Part shown: piece after piece, positions 41,638-49,501 of the stretch | Layout of the letters: the number at the start of each line of letters is the position of its first letter | How positions within the stretch are numbered: position 1 is the stretch's first letter | Assembly: GCA_025356095.1 (NCBI GenBank) | Contig: JANXUR010000075.1 | Location: 1 to 64,000 of the forward strand | Direction: 5' to 3' | Source: Acidobacteriaceae bacterium | GTDB lineage: Bacteria > Acidobacteriota > Terriglobia > Terriglobales > Acidobacteriaceae | DNA: 64,000 nucleotides | Program-made: the position numbers and the translations under genes | The notes under the pieces: generated by a model | The model's input: only the letters and a program-made list of their open reading frames with translations | Told to the model about the DNA's origin: nothing | Database searches by the model: none

Positions 41638-43875
41638 TTAGTGCGCCGGTGTTGTCGAACTAGAGAGAACTTGTAGATAGTAGCGGGGATCGGCGCGCAG
41701 AGCGGTAAGTTCCGGCTCGTTCTTCAGATCCGAGAGATTCTGTCCGGCCTTGACGGCTGCTGCCAGAACGTCAAGCGCACGGGTGCGGTTACCGGCGAGC
41801 TCCCACGCAATTCCCTCGGCAAGCTGGTCTGCAGCGGAGTTATCCTTTGTGGATGCCAGAGTGCGCAGCTCAGCCACGGCACCATCCTTGTCCCCCGACT
41901 TAGCCAGATACATGGCGAAGTTGGCGCGCAAGTCCGTCTGGTTCGGCGACTTAGTCAACATCTCGCGCATCATCTGCAGGGCCCGTGCATAGGCTTGTTT
42001 GCTCTTAACTGCACCGCCGGGCAACTGTCGGTAGGCATCGCCGAGGTTCGCCCAATTTGCATAGCTATTGGCACTAAGGCTCACAGCCTTATCATAGGCC
42101 GCTGCCGCGTCCGCATAGCGTCCTTGATAGAAGCGGATGGTACCCAAGTTGCTATAGGTATCAGCATCGGGCTGAATGGTGAGGGCTTTCTGTAAGGCAT
42201 CCGCAGCATCATCATCACGCTCCAGCACGTGATACACGCCGCTCAGGCTCTGCAAAGCAAAAACGTTATCCGGATCAAGCGCCAGCGCCTTTTCCCAAGC
42301 CGCAGCCGCATCGTTGTAGCGCGACACATTGTAGGCATTGAGTCCCAGTTCCATAAAAACGGGCCAGTAATCGGGATGATCGGCAGCAATCCGCTTAAGC
42401 TCCTCGCCCGCCTCGGCAGTTTTCCCCTGATCATTGTGCAGGGCGGCAAGGTAGAAGCGCGGCACTACATTCTTCGGGTCTAAAGAGGCGGCGCGCTGGA
42501 ACTCCTTCTCCGCCTCAGCAGGCTGCTTGGAGTCCATGTTCACCAAACCCATCGAAACATGCCCTGCGGCCAGATCAGAATCAATCTCGACGGCGCGGGC
42601 GGAATACTGCCGGGCCAGCTTCATCCATTGCGCATCTGGGTTGGCGTGGTTTTTGTGAAAGTACGCCTCGCCCAACATCGCATAGCTGGCCGCTGAGTTA
42701 GGATCCAGTTGCACCGCGCGTTCCAACATGGTGGCGGCCTTTCCCAGATTGCCTGCCAGATAGTAGCGACCGATGAGCGCAGCCGCTGCCCTGCGCAGCG
42801 CGATCGGTTCGTCCGGCACAGTCGAGCTAGCCGCTTGATTCGCCCCTGATCGCATACGCACATAGCTCCACACGCCGAGGCCAGCGGCCAACAGCAGCGC
42901 GGCAGCCAACCCCAGTACCAGCGCCGGACGCGAGCCTAACTGAGTGGCGGGCACAGCGGCATTCGCCGCACTCACCTCCCGCGGACGCGGCGTCAAGCCG
43001 GTAGCTTTCCCTGCGGAAAATCGTCGCAACGCTGCCGCTACTTCGCCCATGGTTTGAATGCGGTGTGCAGGCTCTTTCTCGAGCATCAGCGAAATTAGAG
43101 TCAGCAAGGGCAGGGGCACGTCGTGGCGCAGTGTGTTCAAGTCCTTGGGCGGCACAAAGTGCAGGTTGTGCAGCATGGAGACTAGCGTCGGTCCCTCAAA
43201 GGGCAAGCGCTGGCTCAGTAGCTCAAACAGTACGATGCCAAGCGAAAAAATGTCGGAGCGGCCATCCACCTTTTCGCCCCGAGCCTGCTCGGGCGACATA
43301 TAAGACATGGTTCCGGTCACGATGCCGGGCGAAGTCAGGAACGAAGCCACCTGCGTCTGGTCGGGATCCTCGGGTTCGGACTGGCTTTCATCGAACTTGG
43401 CCAGACCGAAGTCGAGCACTTTTACCACGCCTTCGCCAGTAACCATGATGTTGGCGGGCTTCAAGTCGCGATGAATCACTCCTGCCTGGTGGGCCTTGGC
43501 CAGTGCGTCGGCAATCTGTATGCCATAACGCACGGTTTCGTCCACCGTCAGCGGGCGTACGCGCAGCAACTTATTGAGTGGCGTGCCGCGAACGTACTCC
43601 ATGACGATGAAGTCCGCGCCATCGTGCTCGGAAATCTCGTAGATGGTGACGATATTGGGATGATTGAGCGCCGATGCCGCAATCGCTTCCCGATGAAAGC
43701 GCAATCGTGAGGCCGGCCGCAGGGAGCGCTCAGCCGTGAGCATTTTGATGGCGACATCGCGCTGCAAGCGCGAATCACGGGCGCAATAGACAACACCCAT
43801 GCCGCCCACGCCCAACTCCGAGGTGATGGAGTAGTGGGAAATTTCCCGACCGATCAAGGAAGGCGCGCCGCTCAT
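41638..43875 (-). CDS. PknB-type Ser/Thr protein kinase with C-terminal TPR repeats
   Basis: A 745-aa membrane kinase. Kinase domain about residues 14-275: GVGGMGVVY glycine loop, K44 (VAIKML), HRDLKPAN with D137, DFG at 155-157, MSPEQARGE. One membrane helix follows at roughly 317-335 (LVLGLAAALLLAAGLGVW). The outside part (to 745) is a chain of TPRs, e.g. AVQLDPNSAASYAMLGEAYF and ALALDPDNVFALQSLSGVYH. Acidobacteria have many such kinases; they phosphorylate regulators in response to a ligand or partner at the TPRs. Substrate unknown. Confidence 0.92.
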   Translation of the reverse strand: MSGAPSLIGREISHYSITSELGVGGMGVVYCARDSRLQRDVAIKMLTAERSLRPASRLRFHREAIAASALNHPNIVTIYEISEHDGADFIVMEYVRGTPLNKLLRVRPLTVDETVRYGIQIADALAKAHQAGVIHRDLKPANIMVTGEGVVKVLDFGLAKFDESQSEPEDPDQTQVASFLTSPGIVTGTMSYMSPEQARGEKVDGRSDIFSLGIVLFELLSQRLPFEGPTLVSMLHNLHFVPPKDLNTLRHDVPLPLLTLISLMLEKEPAHRIQTMGEVAAALRRFSAGKATGLTPRPREVSAANAAVPATQLGSRPALVLGLAAALLLAAGLGVWSYVRMRSGANQAASSTVPDEPIALRRAAAALIGRYYLAGNLGKAATMLERAVQLDPNSAASYAMLGEAYFHKNHANPDAQWMKLARQYSARAVEIDSDLAAGHVSMGLVNMDSKQPAEAEKEFQRAASLDPKNVVPRFYLAALHNDQGKTAEAGEELKRIAADHPDYWPVFMELGLNAYNVSRYNDAAAAWEKALALDPDNVFALQSLSGVYHVLERDDDAADALQKALTIQPDADTYSNLGTIRFYQGRYADAAAAYDKAVSLSANSYANWANLGDAYRQLPGGAVKSKQAYARALQMMREMLTKSPNQTDLRANFAMYLAKSGDKDGAVAELRTLASTKDNSAADQLAEGIAWELAGNRTRALDVLAAAVKAGQNLSDLKNEPELTALRADPRYYLQVLSSSTTPAH

Positions 43876-43963
43876 CTCCGCGATTTTACACGGGAAGGGG
43901 GAAGCAGTGCGTGGTCACCGAGGTGGATCACGCAGTCCTGACCGCAACACCCTCGCCAACCGC

Positions 43964-44491
43964 TTACCGCCGGGCTCGCATCTCGGCCGCTATTGCATCC
44001 AACTCTGCGCCAAGATGCTGTTGCATCGCCGGGAAGACAATCTCTTCTTCGAGGTTCAGGTGAACCTGCCAAAGTTGCTCTAGCTGCAAGGTCTGCTGCA
44101 GCAGACGCGGGGCCAAGCCGCCGATGGTAGCGGGGTTGCGCTTTACCTCCTGCCACAGCGGGAGCAGCGCCGCGAGTACGTCGTCGAGTTCGGCGTGTTG
44201 CTGCAACATCGCGTCATTCGCGGCGAGTGCGGTGGCATCCGCGGCGCTTGCCCGTAGCCGCGGATAGAGCGTCTCATTCTCATCAGCCTCATGCAACGGC
44301 AGGGCTGCCGAGTAGTAGCGGAGCACAGCCTCAGCCGCTTCGGCAAGCTCGGCAGGCGGCGCGTCTGGCATCCGCGCGATACGCAAAGCAACCTGCGTAA
44401 AGTGGCGGATGCGCTGGTGGCAGCCGACGAGCATCGTCAAGGCGTCTTCCTCTGGCGCTGCGGCCGTGCGGGATTGAATCTGGGTCAGCAT
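43964..44491 (-). CDS. Hemerythrin-domain protein
   Basis: A 175-aa four-helix bundle. Candidate metal ligands are visible in the expected order: His in MLVGCHQRIRHF, HEADENE in helix 2, an H-A-E pair in MLQQHAELDD, and HLNLEEEIVFP in the last helix. Binds a di-iron centre and may carry O2 or repair iron clusters (as in YtfE/RIC types). The 5 nt from the M20D gene stop suggests co-transcription; the start codon lies right after that stop. Confidence 0.85.
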   Translation of the reverse strand: MLTQIQSRTAAAPEEDALTMLVGCHQRIRHFTQVALRIARMPDAPPAELAEAAEAVLRYYSAALPLHEADENETLYPRLRASAADATALAANDAMLQQHAELDDVLAALLPLWQEVKRNPATIGGLAPRLLQQTLQLEQLWQVHLNLEEEIVFPAMQQHLGAELDAIAAEMRARR

Positions 44492-44495
44492 ATCG

Positions 44496-45812
44496 TTATG
44501 GCCTTCCTAGCACCTCCAGCAGCGCGGCAACCTCGGCTGTAATGCCTGTCTTCAGCGTCGGCTTGTAATCTGGCGCCCACAGTGACGAGTGCAGGCTGGG
44601 CAGGGGGTCGCCGCTCTTCTTGGCGGCGGCATATTTTTCGGCATTCACGCCTCCAACCCAGAAAATGAGTGAGGGGATGCCGCTGCTGCTGCCGTATTCG
44701 CCGAAGTCTTCTGCGACCATCACTGGGGGCTGCTCAACGACGTTGGCCGTGCCTAGCGCTGCGTTCAGTGCGCCGACGATGCGCTGCGTCAGCTTGGGGT
44801 CGTTGTAAACGGCGCTAGTGCTGTCGGCAAACTCCACCAGCGGCGCCTTGCTCGCGCCTGCAGCAAGGGATTCGGCCTCCGCAATGCGTTTGATCGAAGC
44901 CAGCAGATGTGCGCGAACCTCTGGTTTATAAGAGCGCACCGTAAGGCCCATGTTGACTTCGTCTGGAATAATGTTGTTCTTGGCGCCACCATGAATAGTG
45001 CCTACGGTGACCACAGCAGGATCCAGAGGATTGTTCTCGCGCGAGACAATCGTCTGCCAGGCCATCACGGTGCGGGCAGCGATAACGATGGGGTCAACCG
45101 TGGTTTGCGGGGAGGAACCGTGGCCGCCGCGTCCGAAGATGGTCACGTTCACGGTGTCAGAATTGGCTAACGCAAAGCCGGACGTAAAACCCACGGTTCC
45201 TGCAGGCTGGTTGGCGGAGTCGTGGACGCCGAGGATGTATTCCGGACGCGGAAATTTGGTGAGCAGACCAGCGGCAAGCATGTTTTTTGCACCGCCGATT
45301 ACCTCCTCGGCGGGTTGGCCAATGAAAACCAGAGTCCCCTTCCACGCAGCTTTATTCTTCGCCATCAGCGCCATGGTGCCCATGGCGAGTGCCATGTGCA
45401 CGTCGTGGCCACAAGCATGCATCACTGGCACGTCCATGCCGTGGTCATCTTTTACGCGGACCTTGCTGGCATAGCTCACGCCGGTGCGCTCATCTACTGG
45501 CAGCGCATCCATGTCCGAGCGGAACATGATGACTGGGCCGTCGCCATTCTTCAGCACGGCCACCACCCCGTTGCCCCCAAAGTTCTCTGTCACGTCATAC
45601 CCAAAACCGCGCAGAAGTTTAGCCAGCTTAGCCGCAGTCTGCACCTCGTGCAGCGAGAGTTCAGGGTGCTCATGCAAATCTAAGTAAAGCGCCTCGGCCA
45701 TGGGGTAGACGGCTTCCACTTGTTCAGAGGAAGGCGCACGCCACGGTTCGGCGGCAAAAACAGAGGTGGTGGCGACGCATAACGCGAAGATCGCAACTGA
45801 GAGGCGTAACAT
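44496..45812 (-). CDS. Secreted M20D-type amidohydrolase
   Basis: A 438-aa metal hydrolase from MLRLSVAIFALCVATTSVFA (signal peptide); the frame upstream is not used. The M20D layout is clear: LHEHPELSLHEVQTA, the metal cluster MHACGHDVHMAL, FIGQPAEEVIGGAKNML, and the C-terminal VAEDFGEYG motif. The dimerisation lid lies between. The family cleaves N-acyl amino acids, hippurate or auxin conjugates; substrate here is unknown. In an operon with hemerythrin. Confidence 0.9.
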   Translation of the reverse strand: MLRLSVAIFALCVATTSVFAAEPWRAPSSEQVEAVYPMAEALYLDLHEHPELSLHEVQTAAKLAKLLRGFGYDVTENFGGNGVVAVLKNGDGPVIMFRSDMDALPVDERTGVSYASKVRVKDDHGMDVPVMHACGHDVHMALAMGTMALMAKNKAAWKGTLVFIGQPAEEVIGGAKNMLAAGLLTKFPRPEYILGVHDSANQPAGTVGFTSGFALANSDTVNVTIFGRGGHGSSPQTTVDPIVIAARTVMAWQTIVSRENNPLDPAVVTVGTIHGGAKNNIIPDEVNMGLTVRSYKPEVRAHLLASIKRIAEAESLAAGASKAPLVEFADSTSAVYNDPKLTQRIVGALNAALGTANVVEQPPVMVAEDFGEYGSSSGIPSLIFWVGGVNAEKYAAAKKSGDPLPSLHSSLWAPDYKPTLKTGITAEVAALLEVLGRP

Positions 45813-46002
45813 GAGGAGTCCTTTGCTGGGTTGGAATGGTGCGACAGTGTCGTTAATGCTTGTTAGTTTACTCCCTGCCACTAATCTTGTTCCGGCAAAG
45901 TGCACCAGATGCGGATGGGCACTTGGATGGCGGCTTCGGCTGGTGCTGCAAAAGTGTGCTCTTTCCGGTAACCTTTTCCTTGGGAGCTGCCTCTAACACA
46001 CT

Positions 46003-46779
46003 ATGAAACATCCCTTATTTTCAGCGATTGTGATTTCATCAGCGGTCGGCGCGATAGTTTTGATGGCCGGAATGCGGCTGCAACCCGTATCCGCCGCCAG
46101 CTCGCCAACCCCGGTGGTGGTGGAACTGTTCACCTCCGAGGGTTGCTCCAGTTGCCCGCCAGCCGATGCCCTGCTCATGGAACTCGACAAGCAGAACATC
46201 GCGGGCGTGGAAGTAATTGCCCTTGGCCAGCATGTGGATTACTGGGATCGGCTGGGCTGGCGCGACCGCTTCTCGTCGCGGCAGTTCACCGACCGGCAGC
46301 GCGATTACAGCGAATACTTCCGGCTGGATAGCTCCTATACCCCGCAAATGGTGGTGGACGGGCAGCGTGAGTTCAACGGCAGCAGTCGGTCAGATGCCAT
46401 GTCCGCGATTCAGAAGTCGGCCAAGGCGGCCAAACCTGCCATGGTGAAATTGGAAGCCAGCGGTGCCGACGCGGTCACCGTGGATGTCCACGAGAATGCG
46501 CCCTCGGGTAAACAGGCGGTTTATCTCGCCATCACCGAAAGTGGCATTGAGTCGAACGTGGGCTCGGGTGAAAACTCTGGACGCCACCTGCGGCATACCG
46601 CCGTGGTGCGGAGCCTGAAAAAACTGGGCAATCTGCGCGATGGTTCCTTTACCAGCACTGAAAAGCTTGCGCTCAACAAAGATTGGAACCGATCGCAGTC
46701 TAGGGCGGTAGTTTTTGTGCAAAATGAAGATCGCGGCCAGATCACGGGCGCGGCGTCACTCGCACTGGGCAAGAACTAG
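46003..46779 (+). CDS. DUF1223 thioredoxin-fold protein
   Basis: A 258-aa protein with a signal anchor (MKHPLFSAIVISSAVGAIVLMAGM). After it comes the family signature VVELFTSEGCSSCPPADALL, with C48 and C51 in the CxxC-like site, and later VDYWDRLGWRDRFSSRQFTDRQR and YTPQMVVDG. Known only as a secreted thioredoxin-like domain; function in redox homeostasis is inferred. It stands alone with its own promoter region and convergent to cutC, with a palindromic terminator between. Confidence 0.85.
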   Translation: MKHPLFSAIVISSAVGAIVLMAGMRLQPVSAASSPTPVVVELFTSEGCSSCPPADALLMELDKQNIAGVEVIALGQHVDYWDRLGWRDRFSSRQFTDRQRDYSEYFRLDSSYTPQMVVDGQREFNGSSRSDAMSAIQKSAKAAKPAMVKLEASGADAVTVDVHENAPSGKQAVYLAITESGIESNVGSGENSGRHLRHTAVVRSLKKLGNLRDGSFTSTEKLALNKDWNRSQSRAVVFVQNEDRGQITGAASLALGKN

Positions 46780-46848
46780 AGGCGGAGCGGGTAGAGGTAC
46801 CGTAAGCAGCGGGGCGGGAACAGCCGGGCACTAACGGCGGACGCTCGT

Positions 46849-46867
46849 GCGGGCCCTAGGGGCCCGC
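46849..46867. terminator. Bidirectional palindromic terminator between DUF1223 and cutC
   Basis: GCGGGCCC-TAG-GGGCCCGC, a perfect 8-bp stem; the TAG in the loop is also the cutC stop read on the minus strand. No T-tract on either side. Confidence 0.5.
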
Positions 46868-47635
46868 CTGTTCCCGTAGTTGTGCGACGATCGCCGCCAC
46901 CTCAGCACGATCGGTAATCTCTACGACATCTTCGGAAGGCGACTGTGGCGCGCCAAAGCGCAGCGCCGGATTGTGGGCGCAAGAGGAATCCGCGTAACGG
47001 CGTAGGGCCGCCAAATGGATTTGATCTACACCGGTCTGCCGGATGACTTCGGCGAGGTTGCTGCGGTCAATTCCGCCGCCGGGCAGCACCTGAATGCGTC
47101 CTGATGCCCGTTCCCAAACTTGCCGAATCAGCGCGGCGCCGCGGAGCGAATCCTCCTGCTGGCCGCTGGTAAGGACGCGGGTTACCCCCAACTCAATTAA
47201 CTGGTCCAGCGCAGCGAGCGGAGCAGGTGTTACGTCGAAAGCGCGATGGAAGACGGTGGTACGACCCCGCGCCAGCTTTACCAGTTCCCTGCTGCGCTCG
47301 ACGTCCACAGCGCCATCTTCTTGCAGTATGCCGAAGACGATGCCCTCGGCACCATGCGCGAGCGCGGCTTCGGCGTCACGCCGCATCACGGCAAACTCGG
47401 CGGCGGAGTAGCAGAAACCGCCCGACCGGGGCCGCAACATAACTACAAACGGGACCGTAAGCCTGGCTTCAGCTTCCAGAATGGTGCCAAAAGAAGGTGT
47501 CAAGCCACCCAGATAGAGTGCCGAGCACAGTTCTACGCGGTCGGCACCGCCCTGCTCTGCCTCGACCGCATCGGCCACCGAACCGCAACAGATTTCGAGC
47601 AATACTCTGCGTTCGCCCAATTTTGTAACTCCCAT
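46856..47635 (-). CDS. cutC: CutC-family protein (copper homeostasis)
   Basis: A 259-aa TIM-barrel protein with all main signatures: LLEICCGSVADAVEAEQGGADRVELCSALYLGGLTPS, VMLRPRSGGFCYS, FHRAFDVTPAPL, VTRVLTSGQQEDSLRGAALI and LPGGGIDRSN. The biochemical role is debated despite the copper name. The start could be ATG 47635 (MGVTKLGERR) or a GTG 12 nt further up; I chose 47635 because the sequence before it is the T-tract of a terminator. See the terminator at 47636. Confidence 0.88.
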   Translation of the reverse strand: MGVTKLGERRVLLEICCGSVADAVEAEQGGADRVELCSALYLGGLTPSFGTILEAEARLTVPFVVMLRPRSGGFCYSAAEFAVMRRDAEAALAHGAEGIVFGILQEDGAVDVERSRELVKLARGRTTVFHRAFDVTPAPLAALDQLIELGVTRVLTSGQQEDSLRGAALIRQVWERASGRIQVLPGGGIDRSNLAEVIRQTGVDQIHLAALRRYADSSCAHNPALRFGAPQSPSEDVVEITDRAEVAAIVAQLREQAGP

Positions 47636-47679
47636 AAAAAAAGGCACCTGCGCCCCACTGGTGTGAGACGAAGGTGCCT
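47636..47679 (-). terminator. Terminator of the cytochrome c gene, abutting the cutC start
   Basis: Minus strand: AGGCACCT (47679-47672), a loop of 22 nt with its own small pairing, AGGTGCCT (47649-47642), then TTTTTTT (47642-47636). The cutC ATG follows directly. The 3' arm contains the only AGG available as cutC ribosome site. Confidence 0.75.
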
Positions 47680-47722
47680 GAATTCATCGCCGCAAGTCAA
47701 CTCGCGCTGCGAATTGCCGAAG

Positions 47723-48169
47723 CTATTTGGCAGGCATGGCGTCTTTTTTCGCCAGCGACCGCACGTAGTTTACGATGTGCCAAATATCATCCGGCTTGCC
47801 ACGATTGCCTTCCGCAGGCATTAAGCCCTTGCCAACTCGGATAATGTACGCCAGTTCACCGTCGGTGAACTTCTTGAGAGAATCCGGGTCAGTAAAGTCG
47901 TGCTTGCTGTCAATCGGTACGTCGCCTTTGCCATCGCCGCTTTTGCCGTGGCAGGCAGAACAATCGTAGCCAAATATCGTCTTGCCACGTTCAATGGATT
48001 CGGGCGTGGGCTTAACCGGATTGGCCTTACTAGCCTCATCGGCCGGAATTTTGTACTCCGGTGCAGGAGCCGCAGGAGGCGGCGTCTGTTGCGCACGGCC
48101 CTGAGCACCAGCCGCCAGCAGGAACCCCAATGTTATGGTTGCGATAAGAAAAACTGAGCGTTTCGACAC
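47723..48169 (-). CDS. Secreted monohaem cytochrome c
   Basis: A 148-aa class I cytochrome c. The GTG start at 48169 has GGAGG 5 nt upstream and yields a signal peptide (MSKRSVFLIATITLGFLLAAGAQG). Haem attachment C70-SA-C73-H74, and the distal Met is probably that in GKGLMPAEG near 117. A Pro/Ala linker separates the signal peptide from the haem domain. Likely periplasmic electron carrier. The gene ends in a strong terminator before cutC. Confidence 0.88.
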   Translation of the reverse strand: MSKRSVFLIATITLGFLLAAGAQGRAQQTPPPAAPAPEYKIPADEASKANPVKPTPESIERGKTIFGYDCSACHGKSGDGKGDVPIDSKHDFTDPDSLKKFTDGELAYIIRVGKGLMPAEGNRGKPDDIWHIVNYVRSLAKKDAMPAK

Positions 48170-48211
48170 AATAGCCTCCACGAAAAGATCTGAGCAATCC
48201 CGCAGCTGCAA

Positions 48212-48395
48212 CCGCTAGCATCACCTGATGCTAGCTGGCAGCGACCCGCATCTGAACTACGTATCTAAATCTGAACTACACAACCAGTGTAGGGAGGCGA
48301 TTGCGTGGCTGTCCGTGCGCTGCGTCACTGGAAAACAAAACAGTTATAGGGGTTGGAGTACCGATCCCGCCTGCCCGAAAGCGCACCCAAAACAC
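48212..48395. other. Non-coding stretch between cytochrome c and TonB remnant
   Basis: No gene supported. It is part of a 0.6-kb region of decayed coding sequence and contains the divergent promoter area of the cytochrome c gene. Confidence 0.4.
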
Positions 48396-48638
48396 ACATC
48401 GGTCAGCGTACTGCCGGGTGCCGTCGGTCCTTACGCTGGTCAATTCCCATCGGTACTGGTAAAGCCAGACCGCAACAACATCGCACCCCGCATTGGCATC
48501 ACGTGGAAAGCCAAACCTAAGACTGTCGTCCGAGCAGGCTATGGCATCAACTACAACGGTGGTGCCTACCAGAGCATCGTGCAGCAGCTTGCACTTCAAC
48601 CACCATTTTCCACGACCCAGGCCAATATCCCAGCATGA
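48396..48638 (+). pseudogene. Fragment of an Oar-like TonB-dependent receptor
   Basis: About 80 residues in an open frame read like the beta-barrel segment of the carboxypeptidase-regulatory-like TonB receptors abundant in acidobacteria: PDRNNIAPRIGITWK, then TVVRAGYGINYNGGAYQ and QQLALQPPFSTTQAN. The parent proteins are ~1000 aa with signal, regulatory and plug domains; none of these remain on either side. It has no start codon of its own and is a remnant, not a gene. Confidence 0.65.
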
Positions 48639-48798
48639 GAAGTTTGACTCGGACCCCCGAGCGGGTGATGGCGATCATCTTGGACTTTGTGGCTGACGCC
48701 GACGGTACCAGAAATTGCCTTGCTTGTGGGGTGCCCCGCAGTGAAGAAAGTTCTTGCGCGCGGGCGTTCTTGGGATAGACTTTTTGCGTTGGACTCTA

Positions 48799-49455
48799 AT
48801 GATTGAAAATAGCTCGTGCTCGTCCCTCCCCGACGAGGCTTTGGTGAGACTGTGCGCCACCACGGATGATCCGCTGGCGTGGCGCGAGTTCCTGCGCCGT
48901 TTTACTCCGGTCATCTCCCGCCAAGTGGTCCGCTCCGGTTATGGGTGCCTAGTGGTGGAAAACGTGGAGGATTTGGTTCAGCAGGTGCTTGTCCGCCTCT
49001 GCTCCCGCGACCGCCGCGCGTTACGCGATTTTGATTTCCGCTATCCCGGCGGCATCTACGGCTACTTCAAGAAAGTCGCAACCACCGTGGTCAGGGACCA
49101 CCACAAACGGGAAGCCGCAGATAAACGTCCCAACAAGGACGGTGCCCAGTCGCTGGAGGACTTTGATGTCCCTGACAGCGCCGACCGCCGGGGCCATGCC
49201 GGCCACACCCACCGCCAGACGCTGCTACGGGAGCTGGAACCCTTCGTGCTGGATTGCGCCGGGAGCCGCAACCGCGAGCGCAATGTAACCATCTTCTGGC
49301 TACGCCACAATCAGGGCATGACAATGGCTGAGATCGCTACCCTGCACCGATTAGGGCTGAATGAAAAGGGAGTGGGGGCTCTGGTAGAGCGCATGGTGCG
49401 CTGTGTGCGCGAGAAGCTGGCGGGCGGCCGCGCTATGGCGGGGGTGTCCGGGTAA
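48799..49455 (+). CDS. ECF-like sigma-70 family factor
   Basis: A 218-aa sigma factor from MIENSSCSSLPDEAL; 15 codons open upstream are less likely. Region 2 is about residues 15-100 (ALVRLCATTDDPLAWREFLRRF, ENVEDLVQQVLVRL, GYFKKVATTVVRDHHKR). A long linker (KRPNKDGAQSLEDFDVPDS) separates it from region 4 (ERNVTIFWLRHNQGMTMAEIATLHRLGLNEKGV). Directs RNA polymerase to a special promoter set. The CHAT gene starts 46 nt downstream, so they share a transcript and regulation. Confidence 0.85.
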   Translation: MIENSSCSSLPDEALVRLCATTDDPLAWREFLRRFTPVISRQVVRSGYGCLVVENVEDLVQQVLVRLCSRDRRALRDFDFRYPGGIYGYFKKVATTVVRDHHKREAADKRPNKDGAQSLEDFDVPDSADRRGHAGHTHRQTLLRELEPFVLDCAGSRNRERNVTIFWLRHNQGMTMAEIATLHRLGLNEKGVGALVERMVRCVREKLAGGRAMAGVSG

Positions 49456-49501
49456 TGCAGCATTTTTGCCGGGGTTGTCGTTCTCAGAAGGGAGGACAGT
49501 C

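Noticed and set aside
43872-44156. 94-codon minus-strand frame after hemerythrin
   Set aside because: Overlaps the hemerythrin gene in another frame; basic, no domain.
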